From Lactiplantibacillus plantarum (GTDB taxonomy: Bacteria; Bacillota; Bacilli; Lactobacillales; Lactobacillaceae), in the NCBI RefSeq assembly GCF_014131735.1, contig NZ_CP039121.1, positions 2,418,001-2,482,000 on the forward strand: a stretch of DNA of 64,000 nucleotides. Reading direction: 5' to 3'. Both the position numbers and the translations under genes were made by a program. The stretch's first letter is position 1; every line of letters starts with the position of its first letter. This document shows positions 26,544 to 35,211 of the stretch, piece after piece. Under the pieces are notes generated by a model, which searched no databases, was not told the origin of the DNA, and was given only the letters and a program-made list of their open reading frames with translations.

Positions 26544-28334
26544 TCACCTCAAAATATGTTGATTTCCAGCTGCCCTTAGTAAGGCCTGTTGTAGTTCCTC
26601 ATCGACAGCAAAAATATATAACCCATGGACACCACGAGTTAATAAAACATTTAGTTCGTTACGTAACAATTCTTCGGAAACGTCAATTTTTTGATGTTTC
26701 CATGTTCGTTGATTCGTGGCTTTTTTATTCTTACTAGCTTGTTTATCAAAAATTAACTTTCCGTCTCGATACTTCACTGATGGGCCGATAATCACACCAG
26801 CATAATTCAAATCAAAACCTTGGATTGTAAATGTTGAGCCGACCTCATTAATTGTTTGAAACTGTTCGGCCCAAGCTAGCCCTTTGTTTCTTCGCTTTTC
26901 TTGGCGAGAAATAGGAATCTGCAAATTCCATGGCAAACTCCACGTCCCAATCTTTACTCGCCAACAGTCACCATCTTTTGGTTTTCGTTTCTCAACATAT
27001 GGCCAATCAAACGTTGCCAACATTCTGGCAAGACTAGCACCGTTACTATTTTTCAATCGATCTAGTGCCTTGATTTTAGCGTGTAGTTTTTCCGGAGATG
27101 TCGCGATTTTAAGTTGATATTGTGCATCATCTGGAATTACATTAATGCGCCCATCAATTGCAAAATTTCGTAACCAGTCAATAGTACGCTGCTCGGCAAT
27201 CATTCGTTCCTGATGTGTTAGCTCAATTCGATTGCCTTCACGTTCAGCATCATCTTCCAATTTTCGAACAGCCATGTCGTCCAAGTATCCCTCGGTAGTT
27301 AGTATTTGATACTTATCAAACACAATAACTACCACTTTGGCTAACTTTAATAAATCCTCTAGCTGATTATGTCCCCGATATGCCATCTTTCCCTGAGTCA
27401 GGAGTAAATGAGCTTCATCAACTAGTACAACATCAACTTTTGCCGCACCAGTATGTTTCTGAATAAAATGAGTAGGTTTGGAGACGATGTCTTTATGTTC
27501 GTGATCCAAACCTAATTTATGTGCAATCGTTTTATAAACTGTTTTTTGTTGATCGTGATTAACTAATAAATATACTGAATCTTTCCGCACTAAACTACTA
27601 TTCGTTAAGTCGTAAAACAAATTACTCAACAACACGGTTTTACCAGTTCCTGCCTGACCGGCAATAAAGATTGTCTTACCGCGTTCCGTAGATGATTCCT
27701 TCAGTGCAGACTCGATTTTACCAAAAATCTCATTCTTACTTTCATGCTGTTCAGCATTTAAAGAGTGGAAAGGTGACGCTTTGAACACAGCAGAATTTTC
27801 AATTTCTGATTTTTCCGGAAAAATCTCAGGCTTTTTTTTCCTAAGCGTTTGCCAGACTCCTTCAAACACATTCTCAAACTGATCCGACATAAAGTATTTT
27901 CGCTGCGGATTTGAGCGTCGATTATTCAATTGAGTAACACTCTCCGCACTTAATAAATACATCATCAATTTATTTTCAATGTCGAGCGTTAGGGATTTGT
28001 TAAAATAATAGTCCCCAATTACAATCATCTGTGAATTATGACTCTCATTTAATGCTTTCCAATCCATCCGTGACTTTCCAGTATCTTTTAAATGCTGTCG
28101 TGTTCTTCTACTTATGTCGTTAGTTTCTCCAACATAAACTTTGAACTTAGGGTCATTACTACTGCGGCCAGAACCTAATTTATCATAAATTAAATAGACT
28201 GTCGGATATTCAAATATCAGCTCTCTATTCTGCATATCTCTATGTAGGCTAACATTATAACCAGTATTATATGGAACAATTTCTACAACCGGCTCAATGT
28301 CGCCAATGTTTTCTTCAATTTTGTTGTATCGCAT
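26544..28334 (-). CDS. GIY-YIG nuclease fused to Schlafen-type (DUF2075) helicase domain
   Basis: A 596-residue fusion. The N-terminal GIY-YIG nuclease spans about residues 40-145: VYLIYD (46-51), KVYVGET (65-71), RRTRQHL (76-82), the catalytic Glu in ENKLM (about 120) and the final LNNRRSN. The helicase domain (PF09848, earlier DUF2075, now named after Schlafen group 3) follows: Walker A IAGQAGTGKTVLL (224-236), Walker B VVLVDEAHLLL (302-312), and late DNVLLTRG-like motif LNVLLTRGVHGLYIF. A reverse-strand TATAAT near 28372 may be its promoter. Paired with MazG; a defence role is inferred. Base composition is more AT-rich than neighbours. Confidence 0.85.
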   Translation of the reverse strand: MRYNKIEENIGDIEPVVEIVPYNTGYNVSLHRDMQNRELIFEYPTVYLIYDKLGSGRSSNDPKFKVYVGETNDISRRTRQHLKDTGKSRMDWKALNESHNSQMIVIGDYYFNKSLTLDIENKLMMYLLSAESVTQLNNRRSNPQRKYFMSDQFENVFEGVWQTLRKKKPEIFPEKSEIENSAVFKASPFHSLNAEQHESKNEIFGKIESALKESSTERGKTIFIAGQAGTGKTVLLSNLFYDLTNSSLVRKDSVYLLVNHDQQKTVYKTIAHKLGLDHEHKDIVSKPTHFIQKHTGAAKVDVVLVDEAHLLLTQGKMAYRGHNQLEDLLKLAKVVVIVFDKYQILTTEGYLDDMAVRKLEDDAEREGNRIELTHQERMIAEQRTIDWLRNFAIDGRINVIPDDAQYQLKIATSPEKLHAKIKALDRLKNSNGASLARMLATFDWPYVEKRKPKDGDCWRVKIGTWSLPWNLQIPISRQEKRRNKGLAWAEQFQTINEVGSTFTIQGFDLNYAGVIIGPSVKYRDGKLIFDKQASKNKKATNQRTWKHQKIDVSEELLRNELNVLLTRGVHGLYIFAVDEELQQALLRAAGNQHILR

Positions 28335-28414
28335 ATCTTCATCCTCGTGTTAAAAAATCTATCTGGCTTTATTATACATGAAAGATCAAGGGACAAAAGA
28401 GCTTACCGCACAAA

Positions 28415-28460
28415 CTAAAAAGGTAGCCCGCGCTGAAACGTCCAGCACCGAACTACCTTT
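28415..28460 (-). terminator. Terminator of pepN
   Basis: AAAGGTAG/CTACCTTT arms with GC-rich interior; the reverse strand reads CTACCTTTTTAG after the stem. It lies just past the stop of pepN. Confidence 0.8.
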
Positions 28461-28475
28461 ATAACGAATATTAAC

Positions 28476-31010
28476 TTATTTTACAACTTCCGCGACCGCC
28501 GCATTCACCGCATCACGTTCATCTTCAACTAAGGCAACGCGACTGGCGATTACCTTAGTATCCATCTTAATTTCACGCGTTAAACCGGGCGTATTGATTT
28601 TTGGTTCAAAGAACGCCTTGAATTCTGCTAAACGTTCAGCCGTATGGAAGACCCGGGAAATGACGGTGATGTAAGTGGTAAATTCCATGTCACCACCAAC
28701 CGTGGCTTCCAACCATGACCATTCGTCGCGAATCCAATCCCAAGCTGCTTGTTCACCAGCTGGATTAGCCAAGACGCCGCGGAACCAGGCCCGCAAGTCT
28801 TGTGGCTTAATCGTATCAGCATCTTCAAACTTCACAACTAACTGTTTGATTAATTCGGGGTCCGTAGTTGCGGTCAATGCGTCACAAATGTCAGCCTTGT
28901 AACTAGCATCGGCTGTTTGCCGTGACGCCGTCAATAAACTATCGAATAAGTCCTTGCTACCAAAGTTCTTGACTTCATTCCGTAAAATGAAGACCCGCAC
29001 ATCGGCTGGTAAGGTCGCTAACTTATCACGATTACCTTCGAATAACTCATGGGCAGCTAATACGGCCGCGCTATTCTTGGCGTACAAAGCCGCGCTCAAG
29101 ACGTATGGCCGCGTCAACTGATCATCGTTAGATTCACCAGCTTGTGGCAACCACCCTAACCGTTTAACCTGAGCGGCACTCAATTGGTCAAATAACGTTT
29201 GTAAATGCTTTTCTTCATCAGAATCTGGCGTAACAAACTTACGTAAGTTACCCGCAACTTGGTACAACGCTGCGTTAACGACCGTTGAATGGCTGGCTGC
29301 AAACCGGCTTAATAATGGCACAACGGCTGCGTATGAGATTTGACGACCTTCAGCTAATAAGCGTAAGTCTTGTAACAACTGTAACTGGTCAATGGCCGTT
29401 AAGTCATCAACGTGCGCTAGAATATCATCCAATAACGTTTGGTCATACTTGACGATGAAGTGGGAGTTATTCCCAACGTTCAAGCGAAATGGTTGCCCAC
29501 TCGCATCACGTAATTTAGCATAATCGCCGACCGTCACAGCTTGGTCCTTCATAATCGCTGGTGCCGCCTCATAGTTGCTATTCAACGGAATCTGCCATTG
29601 ACGACCGACTTCTTCACCTTCACCGATGAAGAACTGTTGTTGTGACAAGGTCAACTGACCGTCAACAACCGCTGCCGTGACCACTGGATAGCCAGGTTGT
29701 TCCAGCCATGAATGCATGATGTCTCCAACTTGCATCCCAGAAGCATCCGCTAAGGCGTTCCACAAGTCATCACCCTTGGCATTACCATATTTATGATTGA
29801 TAAAGTACTGCTTCAAGCCTGCTCGTAAGGCATCATCACCAACTAAGGCCCGCGCCATTACTAACATCCGCGCACCCTTAGCGTAGACAATCGCACCGTC
29901 AAAAATCGAGTCGATTTCGGCCGGATCTTCCACCTGAACGTGGACTGACTGAACCCCATCCGTGGCATCCCGTTGAAGCGCCATTGATGCTTCGGACGTT
30001 TGGAAAGTTTCCCAAATATGCCAGTCTGGTTCTAAGGCGTCCGTCGCCACATATTCCATCATGTTGGCGAAACTTTCATTTAACCAGAGGTCATCCCACC
30101 ACTTCATCGTAACCAAATCACCGAACCATTGATGGGCAAGTTCATGGGCAATCACCGTGGCGACCCGTTGTTTCGTTTCGAGGGCCGTGTTGTCAGGATC
30201 TAATAGTAAGTAGGCTTCCCGATAAGTAACTAAGCCCCAGTTTTCCATCGCACCAGCTGAGAAGTCTGGTAAGGCCAATTGCCATGAGTGTGGCAATGGA
30301 TATGGCGTCTGATAAAAATCTTCATAAAATTCGATTGAGCGCTTGGCAATGTCCAAAGCAAAGTCGAGCTCGTTAGCCTTGTGGGCCTTAGTACCGAAAA
30401 CACCGATGGTCACGCCACTCTTGGTCTTCGTCTGCTTGCCTTGTAATTCACCAAAGGCAAACGCAATCAAGTAAGTCGACATCCGCACCGTGGTTTCAAA
30501 GTAATGCACTCCATCGGCTTCATGATCTTCGGGCATGTTGCTTAAGATCGTTTCACCATCATGTTCATCGTACTTGATGGCAAGATCAAAAGTCGCTTTA
30601 GCTTCTGGTTCATCGACACACGGAAAGGCTTGCCGGGCCGCGGTCGTTTCAAACTGCGTCCCGATTAGTTCTTTCTTCACACCGTTGACTTCGTAATATG
30701 ATGGGTAGATACCCATCATCGTATCCGTCAATTTGGCACTGTACGTAATCGTCAAAGTTGTTTGACCGGCCTTGGCAAGTTCAATTCGAATTCCTTGAAT
30801 CGCATTATCCACAGTAAAGGGCACGTCCGCACCATCGGCTTGGACACCAGCAATGGTCAAACCATTCTGATGAATCAGCACTTCCTGCGCCTTAGCATCC
30901 CCGGTAATCGTTGATTTCCCCGAAATCAGCTTATCCGCCCGGTTAATATTGATATAAAGATCGTAATGTTCTGGTTGAAATGTTTCGTAAAAATGAGTTG
31001 TGGTTGCCAT
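28476..31010 (-). CDS. pepN: Aminopeptidase N (M1 family zinc peptidase)
   Basis: The main intracellular aminopeptidase of lactic acid bacteria, 844 residues. GAMEN (253-257) recognises the free N-terminus, HELAHQWFG holds the zinc ligands His289 and His293 with the catalytic Glu290, and Glu312 in NESFAN is the third ligand. The C-terminal half is the alpha-helical ERAP1-like domain. ATG 31010 follows GAGGAG; the 11 codons upstream in frame are discounted. It feeds amino acids from peptides into metabolism. Terminator at 28415. Confidence 0.97.
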   Translation of the reverse strand: MATTTHFYETFQPEHYDLYININRADKLISGKSTITGDAKAQEVLIHQNGLTIAGVQADGADVPFTVDNAIQGIRIELAKAGQTTLTITYSAKLTDTMMGIYPSYYEVNGVKKELIGTQFETTAARQAFPCVDEPEAKATFDLAIKYDEHDGETILSNMPEDHEADGVHYFETTVRMSTYLIAFAFGELQGKQTKTKSGVTIGVFGTKAHKANELDFALDIAKRSIEFYEDFYQTPYPLPHSWQLALPDFSAGAMENWGLVTYREAYLLLDPDNTALETKQRVATVIAHELAHQWFGDLVTMKWWDDLWLNESFANMMEYVATDALEPDWHIWETFQTSEASMALQRDATDGVQSVHVQVEDPAEIDSIFDGAIVYAKGARMLVMARALVGDDALRAGLKQYFINHKYGNAKGDDLWNALADASGMQVGDIMHSWLEQPGYPVVTAAVVDGQLTLSQQQFFIGEGEEVGRQWQIPLNSNYEAAPAIMKDQAVTVGDYAKLRDASGQPFRLNVGNNSHFIVKYDQTLLDDILAHVDDLTAIDQLQLLQDLRLLAEGRQISYAAVVPLLSRFAASHSTVVNAALYQVAGNLRKFVTPDSDEEKHLQTLFDQLSAAQVKRLGWLPQAGESNDDQLTRPYVLSAALYAKNSAAVLAAHELFEGNRDKLATLPADVRVFILRNEVKNFGSKDLFDSLLTASRQTADASYKADICDALTATTDPELIKQLVVKFEDADTIKPQDLRAWFRGVLANPAGEQAAWDWIRDEWSWLEATVGGDMEFTTYITVISRVFHTAERLAEFKAFFEPKINTPGLTREIKMDTKVIASRVALVEDERDAVNAAVAEVVK

Positions 31011-31127
31011 ATTATTCTCCTCGTTTTTTAAGAATATATTCATTATACGACAATTACGGGTGGAATGCGTCCTCTGCCGCCCATGAATTTGTCACGCGAC
31101 TAGCAACTAATTCTCGACAACCCCCAT

Positions 31128-31179
31128 CACTAATGATGACACGGTTCCTTGCACCGTACGATATCGATAATCATTAGTG
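31128..31179. repeat. Inverted repeat between pepN and the rhamnosidase-like ORF
   Basis: CACTAATGAT (31128-31137) and ATCATTAGTG (31170-31179) are exact reverse complements with a further short CACGGT/ACCGT stem inside. No T run follows, so it may be a terminator without a tail for the gene at 31192 or a processing hairpin. Confidence 0.4.
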
Positions 31180-31191
31180 CGAACGACGATA

Positions 31192-31764
31192 TTACGCCGC
31201 TTGTCTAAAGTCATCGATAATTTCTTCAAACTCCGCATCCGCCAACACCGGCTGCCACTTCAGCGACTGACCCACCGGCTCCAACATGATGTAGCGACAG
31301 CTGTAGCGGCGTTCGAACTGGACCGTGGTCGGCAATAATTCAACGTGGCGCGTGTCGTCTTGAATCCAGGCTGTGGGCAACCAACTGGTCACGCGACTAG
31401 CATCGACACTTAACTCTTGCAACTGTTCGGCAAACCTTGTCCGCATCAGTAACGGCGCGTCCATTGGCGAACCGGCCACGTCAATGGCAACTTGAAAATG
31501 GCCGACGTATAGCGCTCCCAAATCATAAATCAAACGTTCATGCTTATGTAGCGCAATTGCACCGGTGACTGGTTGCCACGTAGCTGTCGCTAAGGTAGCC
31601 TGATTGATCTTGGTGACCACCAAATAACGGCGTGGCTGAATGGTACGGGTAGTTAGTGGTACTGATATACTTGCCTTTGTCAGTAATTTAGGATTGGCAG
31701 TAAAACATTGGTCAGTAAGCTTATGAAACTTGTGATCATCTTCATTACTAAAAGTAACTGTCAT
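31192..31764 (-). CDS. Orphan beta-sandwich protein resembling a rhamnosidase accessory domain
   Basis: A 190-residue protein without a signal peptide or membrane helix. Its middle and end (LIYDLGALYVGHFQVAIDVAGSP, TAWIQDDTRHVELLP, FERRYSCRYIMLEPVG) follow the pattern of the jelly-roll domain of GH78 alpha-L-rhamnosidases (YDFG..xxG ... RRFxYRYxxLE). The (alpha/alpha)6 catalytic barrel of such enzymes is absent here, and no partner gene codes for it nearby, so it cannot be a complete rhamnosidase. It might be a lone sugar-binding protein or a remnant; the frame is intact, which argues for function. The family match is my own recognition, weakly certain. Confidence 0.45.
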   Translation of the reverse strand: MTVTFSNEDDHKFHKLTDQCFTANPKLLTKASISVPLTTRTIQPRRYLVVTKINQATLATATWQPVTGAIALHKHERLIYDLGALYVGHFQVAIDVAGSPMDAPLLMRTRFAEQLQELSVDASRVTSWLPTAWIQDDTRHVELLPTTVQFERRYSCRYIMLEPVGQSLKWQPVLADAEFEEIIDDFRQAA

Positions 31765-31870
31765 TTTTTAACCCCATCTCTATCCGTCTAAGTTGCTACC
31801 GAATACCATCTTCCAAAATCTAATCATGAACCAGTACCACGACCTTTCACTCGTCAGCTTCACGTTCGTA

Positions 31871-32203
31871 TTAAGCCGCTTCTGGCTCCCAGCGTTCAAA
31901 AGCGCCAATCAGATTCTCAGTCATCTGTAACTCGCCCATCACGTTGACTAGTGCCGACTGGGCATTCATAAAGAGTGTCGAGTGCACAAACCGTTGAGCC
32001 TTGGCATTCTCGATCAGTCGGCGTACCTGTAACCGCTGGGCCGTCAGCAATTCAGTTTCGGCCTGACGTAATTTTTCACGCGCCGCCTCGTAGCGATAGG
32101 CCGCAATCTCGGCTAAGGCAGCCGCAATCATTGACCGGGCGCTGCCGATTTTCAAAATCATCGTCATCGTAAGGTTGAGCGTGTGTTCCATATTTTTCTG
32201 CAT
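31871..32203 (-). CDS. PTS IIA (lactose/cellobiose type)-like protein without the phosphorylation site
   Basis: A 110-residue alpha-helical protein matching the trimeric IIA of the lactose/cellobiose PTS along its length: GSARSMIAAALAEIAAYRYEAAREKL, LLTAQRLQVRRLI, FMNAQSALVNVM. In true IIA proteins the last segment is LVHAQDHLM; the phosphorylated His is replaced by Asn, the metal-binding Asp by Ser and the second His by Ala. Hence it should not transfer phosphate. AAAAAAGGTG precedes ATG 32203. No IIB or IIC gene lies beside it, so it is an orphan; a regulatory role is inferred. Confidence 0.7.
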   Translation of the reverse strand: MQKNMEHTLNLTMTMILKIGSARSMIAAALAEIAAYRYEAAREKLRQAETELLTAQRLQVRRLIENAKAQRFVHSTLFMNAQSALVNVMGELQMTENLIGAFERWEPEAA

Positions 32204-32564
32204 GTCTACACCTTTTTTCTTTAGATTTCCTACTCTTTGACCAATCGTACACACTTGTGTTGACGGTAATCTTCATCGTCGCGCCATTCCCCCAAATGAC
32301 AGCAATCATGATCGACAATCAGCTTTAAAATGTCGTGCCGTTCACATGAATGCGCCGGCCGTTAGATGTCTTGACACCGTTAACTTATGTCATAGTATAG
32401 CATTATTTTCAGAAAACAATTCCGACTTTTTCAATATATACATAAACTTTACAAAATGAAAACCGGGGCAATTTACGTGCATTTGTCCCGGCTTTTATAT
32501 TAATATTATATTTTCACAGTGATTAATTTATCCCTGCCCGCACTACCGATCATGACACCCTCGA
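32204..32564. promoter_or_regulatory. Divergent promoter-like region with possible small RNA
   Basis: A 361-base region with no supported protein gene. TTGACA (32371-32376) and TAGTAT (32393-32398) form a forward promoter of 16-base spacing. On the reverse strand the same place gives TGC-TATACT (extended -10, 32394-32399), which would serve the IIA-like gene with a 180-base leader. A hairpin with T tail at 32458-32496 lies about 55 bases past the forward start site. Confidence 0.5.
32458..32496. terminator. Bidirectional terminator after the lipoprotein gene
   Basis: AAAACCGGGGCAA pairs with TTTGTCCCGGCTTTT around a short loop, with one mismatch at the internal G. It follows the stop of the lipoprotein gene at 32565 and may also end a forward transcript from 32371. 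Confidence 0.8.
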
Positions 32565-33575
32565 TTAATCTAATGAGTCAGCGGCCGGACTGGTCTTTGA
32601 TTCATCCCCATATTGCCAGTCACGCATTTGATTTGCCGCGGCTGCTGAAGGATAGGCGTTATTATCGAACCAGGCCCCCGCACCACTAGCATTCATTAAT
32701 ACTGGAATTTGGCGGCCATCAAAATAATGATAACGCACGTATTCAAAGTTACCGGCCCCAGCAGTCTGCTCGGCCCCCATAATATGAATCCATTTTTGTC
32801 CCTCAGCTGCCACATAAGATAGCTTCAACCCGTCGGTATCACTTTGCGTCATCGAATTAATCTTGTGATCGTACTTATTATAGTAATACCAAGTCCCCTG
32901 ATAACCTTGAGGCCATTGATTAGCCTTCGCATCACGACTCATGTTCACGTTCAGTGAACTATCTGTCAGCGTCGTCGGTCGACTGCCCGTAATGATCTTA
33001 GCAAAGCCGGCTTGCAAAGCACTGTTCTGCGTATCATGAATGATCAACTCGTCCCCGTTGGTCGTCTGAGTCACAAAGACGACTGGTCGCCGATGATGGA
33101 GGCAAAAGAAGTACGTGTTTGGATATTGTGCTTCCGCCTTACCACCCGTTGCGACCGCCACCACTTGAAATTCACTACGGTCTTCGCCGTCCTTGGACCA
33201 CTTGAGATCCACTGACTGCGAGCCCCACTTGATTCGGCCTGCTAAGCTACCATTAAGCAAAGCATTGGGAAAACGAAAGCCTAAATGATCCGGGACCTTG
33301 TCATCATACGTCCCGACATAGGTCTGGCCCATCTCGCGTTGCCAAGCGGCCATAAACGTTGATAAAGCCGCTTGCTTGCCCGTATTCCACAAGGTTGCCT
33401 CAGCCTGTGATGAAGAATCACTGCTAGCGGTATTTTTTTGGCTAGCGGCCTGCTTTGCCGCTACCTTGGTTGACGTTGCTTTTTGACTCGTCTTGGGCGC
33501 TGACGACTTGGGCGACGTCGTGCATCCCGCTAATAATAAACTTCCTAATAATAATCCGACCCACACTTTTTTCAT
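32565..33575 (-). CDS. Lipoprotein with DUF4767 domain
   Basis: A 336-residue lipoprotein. MKKVWVGLLLGSLLLAGCTTS is a signal peptide with a lipobox (LLAGC) for diacylglycerol attachment at Cys. A Ser/Lys-rich linker is followed by WNTGKQAALSTFMAAWQREMGQTYVGTYDD and PNTYFFCLHHRRPVVFVTQTTNGD, which fit the DUF4767 domain of Lactobacillales surface lipoproteins. The second half (about 200-330) is unassigned. ATG 33575 has GAGGAG upstream. Function unknown; extracellular location is certain from the lipobox. Confidence 0.85.
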   Translation of the reverse strand: MKKVWVGLLLGSLLLAGCTTSPKSSAPKTSQKATSTKVAAKQAASQKNTASSDSSSQAEATLWNTGKQAALSTFMAAWQREMGQTYVGTYDDKVPDHLGFRFPNALLNGSLAGRIKWGSQSVDLKWSKDGEDRSEFQVVAVATGGKAEAQYPNTYFFCLHHRRPVVFVTQTTNGDELIIHDTQNSALQAGFAKIITGSRPTTLTDSSLNVNMSRDAKANQWPQGYQGTWYYYNKYDHKINSMTQSDTDGLKLSYVAAEGQKWIHIMGAEQTAGAGNFEYVRYHYFDGRQIPVLMNASGAGAWFDNNAYPSAAAANQMRDWQYGDESKTSPAADSLD

Positions 33576-33634
33576 GTTGCTCCTCACCGGTCCCGTACCG
33601 GTATCCCCCTATTCAATAATTACTTTTATGGTAC

Positions 33635-33698
33635 CAAAAAAAGTCGGCATTGTGCTGGGCGTTACAATATAAATCTTCACCCATCTCACTTACCGACT
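33635..33698 (-). terminator. Terminator of the FAH-family gene
   Basis: AGTCGG (33642-33647) pairs with CCGACT (33693-33698) with a long interior that has its own GGG/CCC pairing; the reverse strand reads CCGACTTTTTTTGG, so seven T follow the stem. Confidence 0.75.
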
Positions 33699-33706
33699 AT
33701 GGCTAT

Positions 33707-34507
33707 TTACTTAATCGTGATATTTAACGTCCCTAAATGTGTAATCTGACCGCACAGTTGATCGCCGGCTTGCAAAAAGACTTGGGGATTGCGACCAACG
33801 CCGGTCCCACTAGGCGTCCCGGTAAAAATCAAATCACCTGGTTGTAACTCACAGACCGTCGACAAGTAGTGCACCAAATCCGGTACCTTGAAGATCAGTT
33901 GGCTCAACGGCGCTTGCTGCATCGTCTGACCATTGACGGTGGTCGTGATCACCTCATCGTCTAAGTTAGCTAATTCATCGACGGTCGTTAACCACGGCCC
34001 AACTGGTGCGTAATTTTCAAACGATTTACCCATTGAAAACTGGGGATTATCATTCTCGAACTGAACGGCTCGATCAGATAAGTCTTCACCAACCATCACT
34101 CCGGCCACGTGCGCCATTGCATCAGCCGTCGCAATATCGCGCCCACCCTTGCCAATCATCACGACTAGCTCGGTTTCCCAGTCGGTCTCAGGGCCATGCG
34201 TCACCACGGTCACATTCGCTGGTGCCAGTGAACTACTAAACTTCGTAAAAATACTTGGAACCTTCGGCAGCGTAATGTGGATCTCCGCCGAATGGTCGCG
34301 GTAGTTCATCCCCACCGCAAAAATCTGTTGCGGGGCCGTGATTGGTGCCGCTAATTCTTGCGGCGCAAACGTTTCAAGCGAGCCAAGTTTCCGGTCCGCT
34401 GCTGGCATATGTAGCGCTTCCAAAACTGTCTTCGCATTTAAAACTATTTGTCCATGCTGTTCATCCGTAATGATAAACGGTCGGTTGGCCCGCATGCCAA
34501 TTTTCAT
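33707..34507 (-). CDS. Fumarylacetoacetate hydrolase family protein
   Basis: A 266-residue enzyme of the FAH superfamily (hydrolases and decarboxylases acting on diketo acids such as acylpyruvates). Typical blocks: NYRDHSAEIHITLPKVPSIFTKFSSSL, EDLSDRAVQFEN, GKSFENYAPVGPWLTT, and near the end GDLIFTGTPSGTGVGRNP, which holds metal and substrate ligands. ATG 34507 follows GAGGTGA; ATG 34537 upstream has no site. No neighbouring aromatic catabolism genes, so the physiological substrate is unknown; an oxaloacetate decarboxylase/acylpyruvase activity is possible. Confidence 0.88.
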   Translation of the reverse strand: MKIGMRANRPFIITDEQHGQIVLNAKTVLEALHMPAADRKLGSLETFAPQELAAPITAPQQIFAVGMNYRDHSAEIHITLPKVPSIFTKFSSSLAPANVTVVTHGPETDWETELVVMIGKGGRDIATADAMAHVAGVMVGEDLSDRAVQFENDNPQFSMGKSFENYAPVGPWLTTVDELANLDDEVITTTVNGQTMQQAPLSQLIFKVPDLVHYLSTVCELQPGDLIFTGTPSGTGVGRNPQVFLQAGDQLCGQITHLGTLNITIK

Positions 34508-34658
34508 ATTAATCACCTCATTGATATTATTGTACACTCATCTCATGAATCATAACAATAATGATAGTTGCGTGACGGTCATTCCGGACAATCTTTATGA
34601 ACGTTCAAACGCAATTACGAACTTAGCTCAGGATATTTCTTCATGTAACGCTCATCAC

Positions 34659-34693
34659 TAAAAAAGGTACCCGCCTAATTTGCGAGTACCTTT
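34659..34693 (-). terminator. Terminator of the Asp23 stress operon
   Basis: AAAGGTAC/GTACCTTT with CGC/GCG inside; the reverse strand has six T after the stem. It lies 18 bases past the last Asp23 gene. Confidence 0.88.
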
Positions 34694-34710
34694 AACCATT
34701 ACGGCTGCCA

Positions 34711-35151
34711 TTAATGTGGGCCGTCATCCTTTGGTTCTGGGTGTTTCTTTTCTGGTGCTTTTTCTTGCTTGTCATTTTGTTGCCGCCACTCTTCTGTCGT
34801 TAACATGTCTTTAACGACTAATTTTAACTTAGTCACTTGATAACCAGTCATTGATTTAACGGCCTTGGCAACCTTATCCGCCACCCGTGCTAGAATCTCC
34901 TGACCATTCTTACCATAAGCTAGAATGGCCGTCAATTCGATTCCAACCGTCTGGTCATCGTCATCGGTATCCACTGAAACACCGGTCTGCGGGCGATCCT
35001 TATCCGTAAAGCGATTGGAAATATCATCAATCAGATTTCCCTGTAAGCTCAATACTCCTTCAACTTCTTGGGCCGTGTTACTAGCAATCTTTGCCAATAC
35101 CGTATCGTCAAAAACAACTTCTGGTTTTAAAGATGTCGCTGTTGCTTCCAT
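34711..35151 (-). CDS. Asp23/Gls24 family envelope stress protein (last of operon)
   Basis: A 146-residue Asp23-family protein, cytosolic, expected to be held at the membrane by AmaP. The characteristic core is present: VFDDTVLAKIASNTAQEVEGVLSLQGNLIDD, GIELTAILAYGKNGQEILARVADKVAKAVKSMTGYQVTKLKLVVKDML. The C-terminal tail is long, acidic and Lys-rich (about residues 118-146). The start at ATG 35151 has AGGAGGA; the longer frame upstream is discounted. It is the last of five genes in the alkaline-shock operon and partner of the paralogue at 35212, from which it is separated by 60 bases. Confidence 0.9.
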   Translation of the reverse strand: MEATATSLKPEVVFDDTVLAKIASNTAQEVEGVLSLQGNLIDDISNRFTDKDRPQTGVSVDTDDDDQTVGIELTAILAYGKNGQEILARVADKVAKAVKSMTGYQVTKLKLVVKDMLTTEEWRQQNDKQEKAPEKKHPEPKDDGPH

Positions 35152-35211
35152 CAAAATTCCTCCTTGTTTTGTCAAAAATCGTCTTACCAATGACTACTCT
35201 AAACGACCGTG

